In this document: one piece after another, positions 1-5,954 of the stretch
How positions within the stretch are numbered: the first letter of the stretch is position 1
Layout: the number at the start of each line of letters is the position of its first letter
Origin: Dehalococcoidia bacterium
GTDB lineage: Bacteria > Chloroflexota > Dehalococcoidia > GIF9 > UBA5629
Assembly: GCA_030604795.1 (NCBI GenBank)
Contig: JAUVVE010000049.1
Location: 1 to 6,472 of the forward strand
DNA: 6,472 nt
Reading direction: 5' to 3'
Program-made: the position numbers and the translations under genes
Notes under the pieces: generated by a model
Told to the model about the DNA's origin: nothing
Database searches by the model: none
What the model saw: only the letters and a program-made list of their open reading frames with translations

Positions 1-1153
1 ACTCAAGATTATAGGCCGTAGGCGGTGTTCTCAAATCCACAGTCTCCACTATCTCAAGTCCATAGCTCTCCAGTCCGATCACCTTCTTGGGATTGTTGGT
101 CAGCAGGCGAATCTTATGTAAACCGAGATCAGCCAGAATCTGGGCTCCAATACCATAATCTCGCAGATCGGCATCAAATCCCAGGGCGATGTTGGCTTCT
201 ACAGTATCTAAGCCCTGGTCCTGAAGAGCATAAGCGCGTAGCTTATTATGAAAGCCTATCCCTCGCCCCTCCTGCCGCATGTACAGAAACACCCCCTGCT
301 CCGCGTCAGCAATTCTCTGCATCGCCAAAGCAATTTGCCCCCCACAGTCACAGCGTAGACTGCCGAAAACGTCACCAGTAAGACACTCGCTGTGAACTCG
401 TACCAGCACGGGGGCATCACCTGCTATATCACCTTTAACCAGAGCCATGTGCTCGCCTCGATCAACCTTGCTCTTATAAGCCATAATAACAAAGTCGCCA
501 TACTTACTGGGCAACTTTGCCTCAGCCACCCGCTCAACCAGTTTCTCATGGCGGCGACGATAAGCAATCAAATCGGCTATGCTTACAATCTTGATTCCAA
601 ACTTGTCTGCCATGTCTTCAAGCTGAGGTAAGCGCGCCATACTGCCGTCATCGTTCATGACCTCACAAATGACCCCGGCGGGGTAAAGCCCAGCCAGCCT
701 AGCCAAATCCATTATGGCCTCAGTATGGCCAGCTCGCACCAACACACCGCCCTCTCTGGCCCGCAGAGGAAACATGTGCCCGGGACGAGCTATGTCTTCA
801 GGTTTGGTACTGGGGTCGAGCATAGTCTTAATGGTTGTCGCCCGGTCATAGGCAGAAATACCACTGGACGTCTTATGCTTAGCTTCAACAGACACAGCAA
901 AGGCTGTCGAGAACTTCGAGGTATTCTCCTGAACCATCGGGGGAATCTGCAACTCGTCTAATCTCTGACCAATGATGGGTAGACAGATCAGACCTCGAGC
1001 GTACTTCGTCATGAAATTGATGGCCTCCGAAGTGACCTTTTCCGCAGCTATCGCCAGGTCACCTTCATTCTCTCGGTTTTCATCATCAACAATAATAACG
1101 AATTTACCAGCTCTGATATCCTGAACTGCCTCTGGCACGGTAGCCAACATCAT
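1..1153 (-). CDS. ribBA: Bifunctional DHBP synthase / GTP cyclohydrolase II (RibBA), 3' end cut by window edge
   Basis: My translation of the minus strand gives 384 codons with no stop up to the left edge; RibBA is usually about 400 residues, so only a short C-terminus is missing. The N-terminal RibB domain (about 1-200) converts ribulose 5-phosphate to 3,4-dihydroxy-2-butanone 4-phosphate. It shows the acidic metal loop DDENRENEGDL (23-33), KTSSGISA (94-101), RPGHMFPL (123-130) and HTE (143-145). The RibA domain (about 205 on) opens GTP to the diaminopyrimidine. It has the zinc cysteines C257, C268 and C270 followed by RQEGRGIG, NKLRAYALQDQG and DYGIGAQIL. All key residues seen look intact. 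The first of two adjacent ATGs is chosen because GAGG lies 9 nt upstream. The gene starts 6 nt after the ribE stop, so it is the third gene of the rib operon. The enzyme is cytoplasmic. Confidence 0.96.
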   Translation of the reverse strand, partial: MMLATVPEAVQDIRAGKFVIIVDDENRENEGDLAIAAEKVTSEAINFMTKYARGLICLPIIGQRLDELQIPPMVQENTSKFSTAFAVSVEAKHKTSSGISAYDRATTIKTMLDPSTKPEDIARPGHMFPLRAREGGVLVRAGHTEAIMDLARLAGLYPAGVICEVMNDDGSMARLPQLEDMADKFGIKIVSIADLIAYRRRHEKLVERVAEAKLPSKYGDFVIMAYKSKVDRGEHMALVKGDIAGDAPVLVRVHSECLTGDVFGSLRCDCGGQIALAMQRIADAEQGVFLYMRQEGRGIGFHNKLRAYALQDQGLDTVEANIALGFDADLRDYGIGAQILADLGLHKIRLLTNNPKKVIGLESYGLEIVETVDLRTPPTAYNLE

Positions 1154-1159
1154 CAGACT

Positions 1160-1792
1160 TTACCTCGCCTTCAAGAAACCGTACTCTTCCAGAAAATCTA
1201 GCGTGACACCCTTACCATCCTCGCGCCTAAGCCGCTCCACATACTTGGCGATAATGTCCGCCTCAATGTTAACCATGTCACCAGGCCTCATGCTGCCTGA
1301 AGTAGTATGCTCCCGAGTATAGGCAACGAGGGAGACCGAAAACGAAGAATCATCGCAATCAACAATGGTAAGGCTAGCACCATCAATAGCAATGAAGCCC
1401 TTGCTCACCATATAAGGCATCAGTTCGGCAGGTGCCGAAATCCTGGCAATAACAGCTCCTGCTTCGGGCGTCAACGCCATTACTCTGCCCGTTCCATCCA
1501 CATGTCCTTGTACCAGATGACCACCAAAGCGACCGCCAGCCAGCATGGCTCTCTCCAGATTTACCAGGTCACCATAGTCAAGGCTGCCGATATTAGTGCG
1601 CCGGGCTGTTTCAGGCATGATATCAACGGAGAAAACGTCCACCCCCGTTGACGTCACCGTCACGCAAGCCCCATTGATAGCTATGCTATCACCTGGCTTG
1701 ATATCCTCGAGCACCTTTCTGGCCTCAACAGTCAGTTGACCAGTGCGCGCTCCCCTGACTATACCAATCTCCTCAACTATGCCGGTGAACAT
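1160..1792 (-). CDS. ribE: Riboflavin synthase, alpha subunit type
   Basis: A 210-residue protein of usual family length that dismutates two 6,7-dimethyl-8-ribityllumazine molecules to riboflavin plus the diaminopyrimidine; cytoplasmic, normally a trimer. It consists of two tandem lumazine-binding barrels. The first (about 1-95) begins with the diagnostic MFTGIVEEIG and contains GACVTVT and the MPETARRTNIG segment. The second (about 96-195) begins after GGHLVQGHVDGTG and contains GFIAIDGASLTI, an EHTT motif and VNIEADIIAKYVERL. The frame is open upstream to an ATG at 1837, but the family N-terminus is MFTGIVE, so the start is at 1792. The ATG sits one base after the ribD TAG and has no strong Shine-Dalgarno sequence (only a loose GGGCGG about 8 nt upstream), which suggests translational coupling to ribD. 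Some genome annotations call this gene ribC. Confidence 0.96.
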   Translation of the reverse strand: MFTGIVEEIGIVRGARTGQLTVEARKVLEDIKPGDSIAINGACVTVTSTGVDVFSVDIMPETARRTNIGSLDYGDLVNLERAMLAGGRFGGHLVQGHVDGTGRVMALTPEAGAVIARISAPAELMPYMVSKGFIAIDGASLTIVDCDDSSFSVSLVAYTREHTTSGSMRPGDMVNIEADIIAKYVERLRREDGKGVTLDFLEEYGFLKAR

Positions 1793-1793
1793 C

Positions 1794-2906
1794 CTACTTG
1801 CCGCCCAAATATCCACTGACCAGAACGTCTTCACCAAACTCGCTTATTTTGGCCCGCTCGAGACGGAGAGCTTCGGCAACCACACCGACTCCGTGGCCAC
1901 CTACAGCGCTCTTGGCGCCGTCCCCCCCGATTATGATGGGTGAGACAAAAGCCAGCACTTTGTCCACCAAACCGCTGTCAAAGAGCGAACCGAAGAGCGT
2001 GTTTCCACCTTCTACCAGAACACTGGTGACCTGGCGTTTGCCCAACATACTAAGTAGCTCCGCCAAGTCCATTGTGTCCCCCTCGGCCGTTACCTCCACA
2101 ACCTCGGCACCCGCCTTCCTCAAGGCTTCTGCCTTTTTGGCATCAAAAGGCTTGGCCACAGCAACAAGGGTCTTTCCGGGTTCCGCAAAAAGCCGCGCTG
2201 ACAGCGGCGTCCGTCCCCTGCCATCAACGATTACCCTCAATGGCTGCAGCCTGGTCTTGCCCCCCTTGCCGCTGCACCCCCTGGCCGAAAGCTGAGGGTC
2301 ATCAACGACAACGGTATTCGCCCCCACCATAACAGCGTCAACTATATGCCGTAGGTAATGAACGAAGTTCCTTGCCTCGTCACCGCTTATCCACTTAGAA
2401 TCGCCATTCTGAGTAGCAATCTTACCATCCAGGCTCATGGCGAACTTGGCGATAACAAAAGGCAAACCAGTAGTAATGAACTTGATGTAGCCTTCGTTTA
2501 CTTCCCGAGCTTTCTCTTCATGGTCACCAATGAAAGTGTTTATGCCAGCTTCCTCCAGTTGTTTCAGCCCGCGCCCTGAAACGAGAGGATTAGGGTCAAG
2601 CAGGGCCATATGGACTTCAGAAATGCCGGCATCAGTTATGGCCTTGGTACAGGGTGGAGTACGTCCCTGGCGACAGCAAGGCTCCAAGGTAACGTACATC
2701 GTTGCCCCTTGAGCCCGGTCTCCAGCCTGGTGAAGAGCCATTACTTCGGCATGCACTGAGCCCGGTGGCTGCGTGTACCCCAAGCCGACAACTACCCCAT
2801 CTCTGACCACCACGGCGCCTACTGCTGGATTAGGACTGGTGTACCCCAGAGCCAATCCAGCCAGGGACAAGGCGGATTCCATGAAATCCACAGGGCGTGC
2901 TAACAC
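1794..2906 (-). CDS. ribD: Bifunctional diaminohydroxyphosphoribosylaminopyrimidine deaminase / 5-amino-6-(5-phosphoribosylamino)uracil reductase
   Basis: A 370-residue protein of normal RibD length, catalysing the second and third steps of the GTP branch of riboflavin synthesis in the cytoplasm. The N-terminal deaminase (about 7-145) is a cytidine-deaminase fold: SPNPAVGAVVV (24-34), HAE (52-54, zinc His plus proton-shuttle Glu) and the zinc cysteines C77 and C86 in PCCRQGRTPPC. The usual family form of that loop is PCxHxGRTPPC, so Arg79 stands where His is expected. The C-terminal NADPH-dependent reductase (about 149-367) shows K154, SLDGKIAT (158-165), SKWISG, the PLRVIVDG strand, VLVEGGNTLFGSLF and the end FVSPIIIGG. 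The start is GTG at 2906, preceded by GAGGGG. The alternative ATG at 2882 would remove the start of the first helix. First gene of the operon; its stop is 1 nt from ribE. Confidence 0.95.
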   Translation of the reverse strand: MLARPVDFMESALSLAGLALGYTSPNPAVGAVVVRDGVVVGLGYTQPPGSVHAEVMALHQAGDRAQGATMYVTLEPCCRQGRTPPCTKAITDAGISEVHMALLDPNPLVSGRGLKQLEEAGINTFIGDHEEKAREVNEGYIKFITTGLPFVIAKFAMSLDGKIATQNGDSKWISGDEARNFVHYLRHIVDAVMVGANTVVVDDPQLSARGCSGKGGKTRLQPLRVIVDGRGRTPLSARLFAEPGKTLVAVAKPFDAKKAEALRKAGAEVVEVTAEGDTMDLAELLSMLGKRQVTSVLVEGGNTLFGSLFDSGLVDKVLAFVSPIIIGGDGAKSAVGGHGVGVVAEALRLERAKISEFGEDVLVSGYLGGK

Positions 2907-2912
2907 TTATGA

Positions 2913-2918
2913 CCCCTC
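2913..2918 (-). promoter_or_regulatory. Ribosome binding site deciding the ribD GTG start
   Basis: On the minus strand, GAGGGG ends 6 nt before the GTG at 2906-2904. No comparable purine tract sits before the in-frame ATG at 2882, so the GTG start is preferred. This is the strongest Shine-Dalgarno sequence in the rib operon. Confidence 0.7.
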
Positions 2919-3252
2919 GGCAGAATCTTCACAATACTCACTAGAACCAAGTCCAGTCTCCACCCCATGCTCTCTCCCTAATTCGGCGCACCTCCACATT
3001 CCGTCCCCGCGAAAGGTTAGTCAAAGACAGAAGAACTGTCCAGTGTTCACCTTATGATAGCGGGTAATCGACAGTTTAGCAACAGCCGCGCAACGAGAAG
3101 ATCTCGTATCTAGAAGACAGGAAGCTTTTCCCAGACGACGGTAGACACCAGGCGGCTGGGTTCGGTTCACAGGCAGATGACCACTAACAATCCTGCCTTT
3201 GGCAGTTCTCGCTCCGGTTGGCCGCTGGCTCAGCCTCATAGCTTGGTGCCCC
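2919..3252 (-). other. Gene-free 5' leader of the rib operon, no canonical FMN riboswitch
   Basis: About 330 nt lie between the predicted transcription start near 3246-3252 and the ribD ribosome binding site. I looked for the conserved RFN blocks (the GGGGCAGGGTGAAATTCCC-type 5' block and the matching 3' block) on the minus strand and did not find them. The leader does contain complementary segments. An 8-bp outer stem with one bulge pairs 3221-3228 with 3148-3156. A segment at 3193-3198 can pair either with 3201-3205 or with 3171-3176. A segment at 3034-3040 can pair either with 3070-3076 or (partly) with 3026-3030. These short pairings could be chance. An open frame here (3254-3021) has arginine- and serine-rich, domain-free content and is not called as a gene. 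Confidence 0.4.
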
Positions 3253-3282
3253 ATTCTAGCATCAAGCTTCGTCAGAGTGCAA
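3253..3282 (-). promoter_or_regulatory. Predicted extended -10 promoter of the ribD-ribE-ribBA operon
   Basis: On the minus strand, TGCTAGAAT gives an extended -10 (TAGAAT at 3258-3253, 5 of 6 matches, with TG one base upstream). A weak -35, TTGCAC at 3282-3277, lies 18 bp away. It lies downstream of the lipoprotein gene and its putative terminator, so it would let the rib operon be transcribed independently. Inferred from motif match only. Confidence 0.5.
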
Positions 3283-3302
3283 ACTGCTCTGTATGCAGAA
3301 AT

Positions 3303-3338
3303 AGCCCTCTTGGCTGGTGAGGTCGGTTAAGAGGGCCT
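3303..3338 (-). terminator. Putative intrinsic terminator of the SIMPL lipoprotein gene
   Basis: An 8-bp perfect inverted repeat (3304-3311 with 3329-3336, GC-rich) encloses a 17-nt loop. On the minus strand the stem is followed by TATTTCT, a mediocre U-tract. It begins about 10 nt past the lipoprotein stop codon and lies before the rib promoter, where a terminator is expected. On the plus strand no T-run follows, so the direction is minus. The long loop and broken U-tract keep confidence moderate. Confidence 0.5.
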
Positions 3339-3346
3339 ATCGAACC

Positions 3347-4144
3347 TCAGCGGATCTCATAAACCATCTGGACGATGACTTGAATCTCCAGTTCTCCAGG
3401 GCTGATGGGAGTTGTGGAAGGAGTTCCTGCCATGGCCTCTTCCATATACAAGCCTCGTACTGGTGGCACATAAGCAGTGCCTTCAGAGATATAGATTGGC
3501 TTGCCTAGTTCTATTCCAGCAACATCAGCCATTTGCTCTGCTTTTGTCATAGCATCTTCCACTGCCTTCTCTCGTGCCTCCTTGTAATAGGAAGTTGGAT
3601 CATCAACAGTGAAACTTATATCCTCGATTCGGGTCAGATCACCCCCAGCCGCAGCTACAGCATCAATCACGGTGCCAGCTTTGTCCACTTCCCTTATCTT
3701 GGCAATCACTATGTTGGTCACTCGATAACCGGTTATCTCGTCCTTATTCTCCCTTTCAATCCATCTCCGGACGGGATAGATGCTAAACCGCTGAGTTTGA
3801 ATATCCTTCTCAGATACACCGCTACTTTTCAGTACTTTCACAACATCATCCATAGCCTCAGCTGCCTCTCGCTGTGCCACAGCTACCGTCGGGGCCTCAG
3901 CTTCTACGCCAAGACGCAGCAACGCAGTATCGGGAACCGCCGTCACCTTGCCTTCACCAGTTACCGCCAGGCCGACATTTTGCTGGCTGAAAACTATGCC
4001 GAGTTGCCCACTAAGGTCAGCCGCTTCCACCCAGGCCGAAATGGACGGCGCAGAGTCATTCTGAGACTCCGCAGGCATGCAGCTTCCAGCCCCCAGCACA
4101 ACCACAGCTAAGAGTAAACCGGACAACAACCGAAATCTTCTCAT
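3347..4144 (-). CDS. SIMPL domain (DUF541) lipoprotein
   Basis: A predicted 265-residue exported protein. Residues 1-22 form a lipoprotein-type signal: MRRFR positive start, a leucine/valine-rich core, then AGSC with C22 as the likely lipidated cysteine (Ala at -3 is looser than the usual Leu). A linker (23-55) precedes a SIMPL/DUF541 domain (about 57-265), recognised from VTGEGKVTAVPDTALLRLGV, the GVSEKDIQTQRFSIYP stretch, ITGYRVTN and the ARE/DAMTKAEQMADVAG helix. The family is widespread in bacteria, usually anchored or periplasmic and forming beta-sandwich oligomers; its molecular role is poorly defined. A second ATG at 4144 is chosen over the ATG at 4150 because GAGAGGAG abuts the first but sits 6 nt before the second. 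The gene is monocistronic and divergent from lepB. Confidence 0.88.
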   Translation of the reverse strand: MRRFRLLSGLLLAVVVLGAGSCMPAESQNDSAPSISAWVEAADLSGQLGIVFSQQNVGLAVTGEGKVTAVPDTALLRLGVEAEAPTVAVAQREAAEAMDDVVKVLKSSGVSEKDIQTQRFSIYPVRRWIERENKDEITGYRVTNIVIAKIREVDKAGTVIDAVAAAGGDLTRIEDISFTVDDPTSYYKEAREKAVEDAMTKAEQMADVAGIELGKPIYISEGTAYVPPVRGLYMEEAMAGTPSTTPISPGELEIQVIVQMVYEIR

Positions 4145-4248
4145 TTGCATCTCCTCTCAATTGTTTATTTCTGGCGCCCAGTCGCCTGTTCTATTCTCCC
4201 ATGAACACCGTCTCTTCCAGTCACGATGTCCTGCCGCCCCATGTTAGT

Positions 4249-4254
4249 ATTATA
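4249..4254 (-). promoter_or_regulatory. Predicted -10 box of the SIMPL lipoprotein gene
   Basis: A perfect TATAAT on the minus strand lies about 105 nt upstream of the lipoprotein start. No good -35 hexamer is found 16-18 bp upstream, so the promoter may need an activator, or the match may be fortuitous. It faces away from the lepB -10, giving back-to-back promoters in the shared intergenic region. Confidence 0.45.
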
Positions 4255-4310
4255 ACGCCAAACTGACTTCTTCGTTTAGCCCAAAGATAGCAGAAAAAGG
4301 CCATATAGAA

Positions 4311-4316
4311 TATAAT
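4311..4316 (+). promoter_or_regulatory. Predicted -10 box of lepB-pyrE
   Basis: A perfect TATAAT lies 39 nt before the lepB ATG, in an AT-rich stretch (roughly 4285-4320). The candidate -35 hexamers at 17-18 bp spacing (around 4287-4293) match the consensus poorly. The predicted transcript would start near 4322-4324 and carry lepB and pyrE. Confidence 0.5.
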
Positions 4317-4355
4317 AACAGACGCCTGGCGCAAGGCACCAATTGTGGTAAACCA

Positions 4356-4937
4356 ATGAGATTTGTTCGCGATATCGTTGCACCTCTTGTGGCAGCTCTA
4401 GTCATTTCCGCTCTTTTCCAGGTCACGGTCGCAAGTTTCAAAGTGTATGGCTCATCTATGTTGCCCAACATCCAACCTGGTGAGTACGTTATGGTCAGCA
4501 AAGCGGCTTATTTCGTTCACCCGCCTGAGCGCGGAGAGGTAATCGTCTTTCACTCCCCACACAGCCCCAACTCCGACCTTATCAAGCGAATCATCGCTCT
4601 ACCCGGTGACACGGTCGAGGTCAGGGACGGCACGGTGTTCGTCAACGACACTCCATTAGTCGAGCCCTATATTCCGGAACCACCCAAGTATGCTTATCCC
4701 CACCAAAAGATCCTGGCCGACTACTACTTTGTTCTCGGAGACAATCGCAACAACAGCTCCGACTCCCACAAGGGTTGGACGGTCCCTCGCGAGAATATTG
4801 TGGGTAGAGCTTGGCTCACCTACTGGCCAGCTCACCAATGGAGAACCATAGAACACTATTCCCTAGACGCAGACAGAGAGGTGGCCACGCTCGGTACACC
4901 GGGGCCGACTACGGAAGCAGCATGTCCAACCAGGTAA
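4356..4937 (+). CDS. lepB: Signal peptidase I
   Basis: A 193-residue membrane serine protease (family S26) that removes signal peptides from exported preproteins on the outer face of the cytoplasmic membrane. One N-terminal membrane segment (about 7-27) is followed by box B, YGSSMLPNI, with the nucleophile S34. Box D follows as DLIKRIIALPGD, with the general base K77 and the PGD turn. Box E is GDNRNNSSDSHKGW (128-141), and the fold ends with RAWLTYWP (151-158). The catalytic Ser-Lys dyad is complete, and the length fits the short Gram-positive/Chloroflexota-like forms. Residues 159-193 form a hydrophilic tail without family resemblance whose last codons overlap pyrE. The ATG has only a weak purine-rich RBS. 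No better start exists, because the membrane helix begins within a few residues of this ATG. First gene of a probable lepB-pyrE unit. Confidence 0.95.
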   Translation: MRFVRDIVAPLVAALVISALFQVTVASFKVYGSSMLPNIQPGEYVMVSKAAYFVHPPERGEVIVFHSPHSPNSDLIKRIIALPGDTVEVRDGTVFVNDTPLVEPYIPEPPKYAYPHQKILADYYFVLGDNRNNSSDSHKGWTVPRENIVGRAWLTYWPAHQWRTIEHYSLDADREVATLGTPGPTTEAACPTR

Positions 4938-5488
4938 CGCAGATCTTCAAAGACACCGGTGCCATGCTCGAGGGGCACTTCCTGCTTACTTCGGGCCTCC
5001 ACTCGCCGGTATATTGGGAGAAGTTTCGCATTCTGCAATACCCACATCATACCGAGAAGCTCTGCCAGCTCATCGCCAGGCATTTCAAGGACAACGAAGT
5101 CCAGGTAGTTGCCGGACCAACCACCGGTGGCGTTATCCTCGCCTTCGAAGCCGCCAGGCAACTGGGGGTGAAGTGTATATTCGCTGAGAAGGAGGGTGAA
5201 CACAGGGTTTTCCGGCGTGGTTTCACCCTTAATCCTGGCGACCGTGTCTTGATTGTTGACGATGTGTTGACCACTGGCGGTTCCATTACCGAAGTAATGA
5301 AAGCCGTCAACGACCTGGGAGGCATCATCATAGGGGTCGGTGTCCTGGTTGACCGAGCTGAACAAGAGAAGGAATTCGGAGTACCCCTTTTCAGTTGCCT
5401 TCGGGCTACCACCCCAACCTACCCTCCATCGGAATGCCCTCTGTGCACCGCTGGCATCCCCCTGACCAAGCCTGGCGGCCAGACATAG
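4922..5488 (+). CDS. pyrE: Orotate phosphoribosyltransferase, thermophile-type clade
   Basis: A 188-residue cytoplasmic enzyme that joins orotate to PRPP to make orotidine 5'-monophosphate, the fifth step of de novo pyrimidine synthesis. The type I phosphoribosyltransferase fold shows GHFLLTSGLHSPVYWEKF (18-35), AGPTTGGVILAFEAAR (64-79), the AEKE/FRRGF segment (88-101) and the PRPP loop VLIVDDVLTTGGS (109-121). The C-terminus ends PSECPLCTAGIPLTKPG with C172 and C175, typical of the clade annotated as the Thermus/thermophilic-type PyrE rather than the E. coli type. The frame is open upstream, but homologue-like sequence begins at MSNQVTQIF, so ATG 4922 is chosen; GGAAG lies 4 nt upstream. It overlaps the lepB end by 16 nt in another frame, implying co-transcription and possibly coupling. 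Confidence 0.93.
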   Translation: MSNQVTQIFKDTGAMLEGHFLLTSGLHSPVYWEKFRILQYPHHTEKLCQLIARHFKDNEVQVVAGPTTGGVILAFEAARQLGVKCIFAEKEGEHRVFRRGFTLNPGDRVLIVDDVLTTGGSITEVMKAVNDLGGIIIGVGVLVDRAEQEKEFGVPLFSCLRATTPTYPPSECPLCTAGIPLTKPGGQT

Positions 5489-5505
5489 ATTCCAAGCTCT
5501 TTTTC

Positions 5506-5534
5506 TTGACAGCACACGAGGGAGAATCTACAAT
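5506..5534 (+). promoter_or_regulatory. Promoter of tRNA-Phe
   Basis: A perfect -35 TTGACA (5506-5511) is separated by exactly 17 bp from a -10 TACAAT (5529-5534, 5 of 6 matches). Transcription would start around 5541, just before the mature tRNA 5' end at 5544. This is the best sigma-70-type promoter in the window and fits a strongly expressed stable RNA. It begins 17 nt after the pyrE stop. Confidence 0.8.
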
Positions 5535-5543
5535 AACCTCCGT

Positions 5544-5882
<339 letters not shown>

Positions 5883-5888
5883 TATAAT
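5883..5888 (+). promoter_or_regulatory. Predicted -10 box of the zinc-ribbon membrane protein gene
   Basis: A perfect TATAAT preceded directly by TG lies about 65 nt before the start codon. The hexamer 17 bp upstream (TTCCAT, 5860-5865) is a poor -35. A second, weaker candidate, TATAAG, lies near 5904. Motif-based prediction. Confidence 0.4.
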
Positions 5889-5954
5889 CGGCATAACACG
5901 GCGTATAAGGTGGCGAGGGGTGACTGAGCGACGCGTTAAGACGAAAGGCACATG

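Noticed and set aside
2996..3024. TTGACT on the minus strand as a -35 for a second ribD promoter
   Set aside because: The best hexamer at 16-18 bp spacing (GAATGT) matches only about two positions of the -10 consensus.
2907..3040. GCCGAATTAGGGAGAGAG (minus strand), resembling the 3' end of an FMN riboswitch
   Set aside because: Only a short purine-rich block resembles the element. The conserved 5' block and the intervening paired regions are absent, so I do not call a riboswitch.
3021..3254. A 77-codon open frame on the minus strand upstream of ribD
   Set aside because: Its ATG overlaps the predicted -10 box, so the rib promoter could not express it. The product is Arg/Ser-rich with no domain, and no ribosome binding site is present.
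5470..5506. An intrinsic terminator after pyrE (CTGG-CGG-CCAG, then a T-run)
   Set aside because: The stem is only 4 bp and lies inside the coding end, and the T-run is about 16 nt away, so it does not meet the usual form.
4856..5515. A 219-codon open frame antisense to pyrE
   Set aside because: It is antisense to a clearly conserved pyrE frame. The translation has no recognisable family and arises from codon bias on the real strand.
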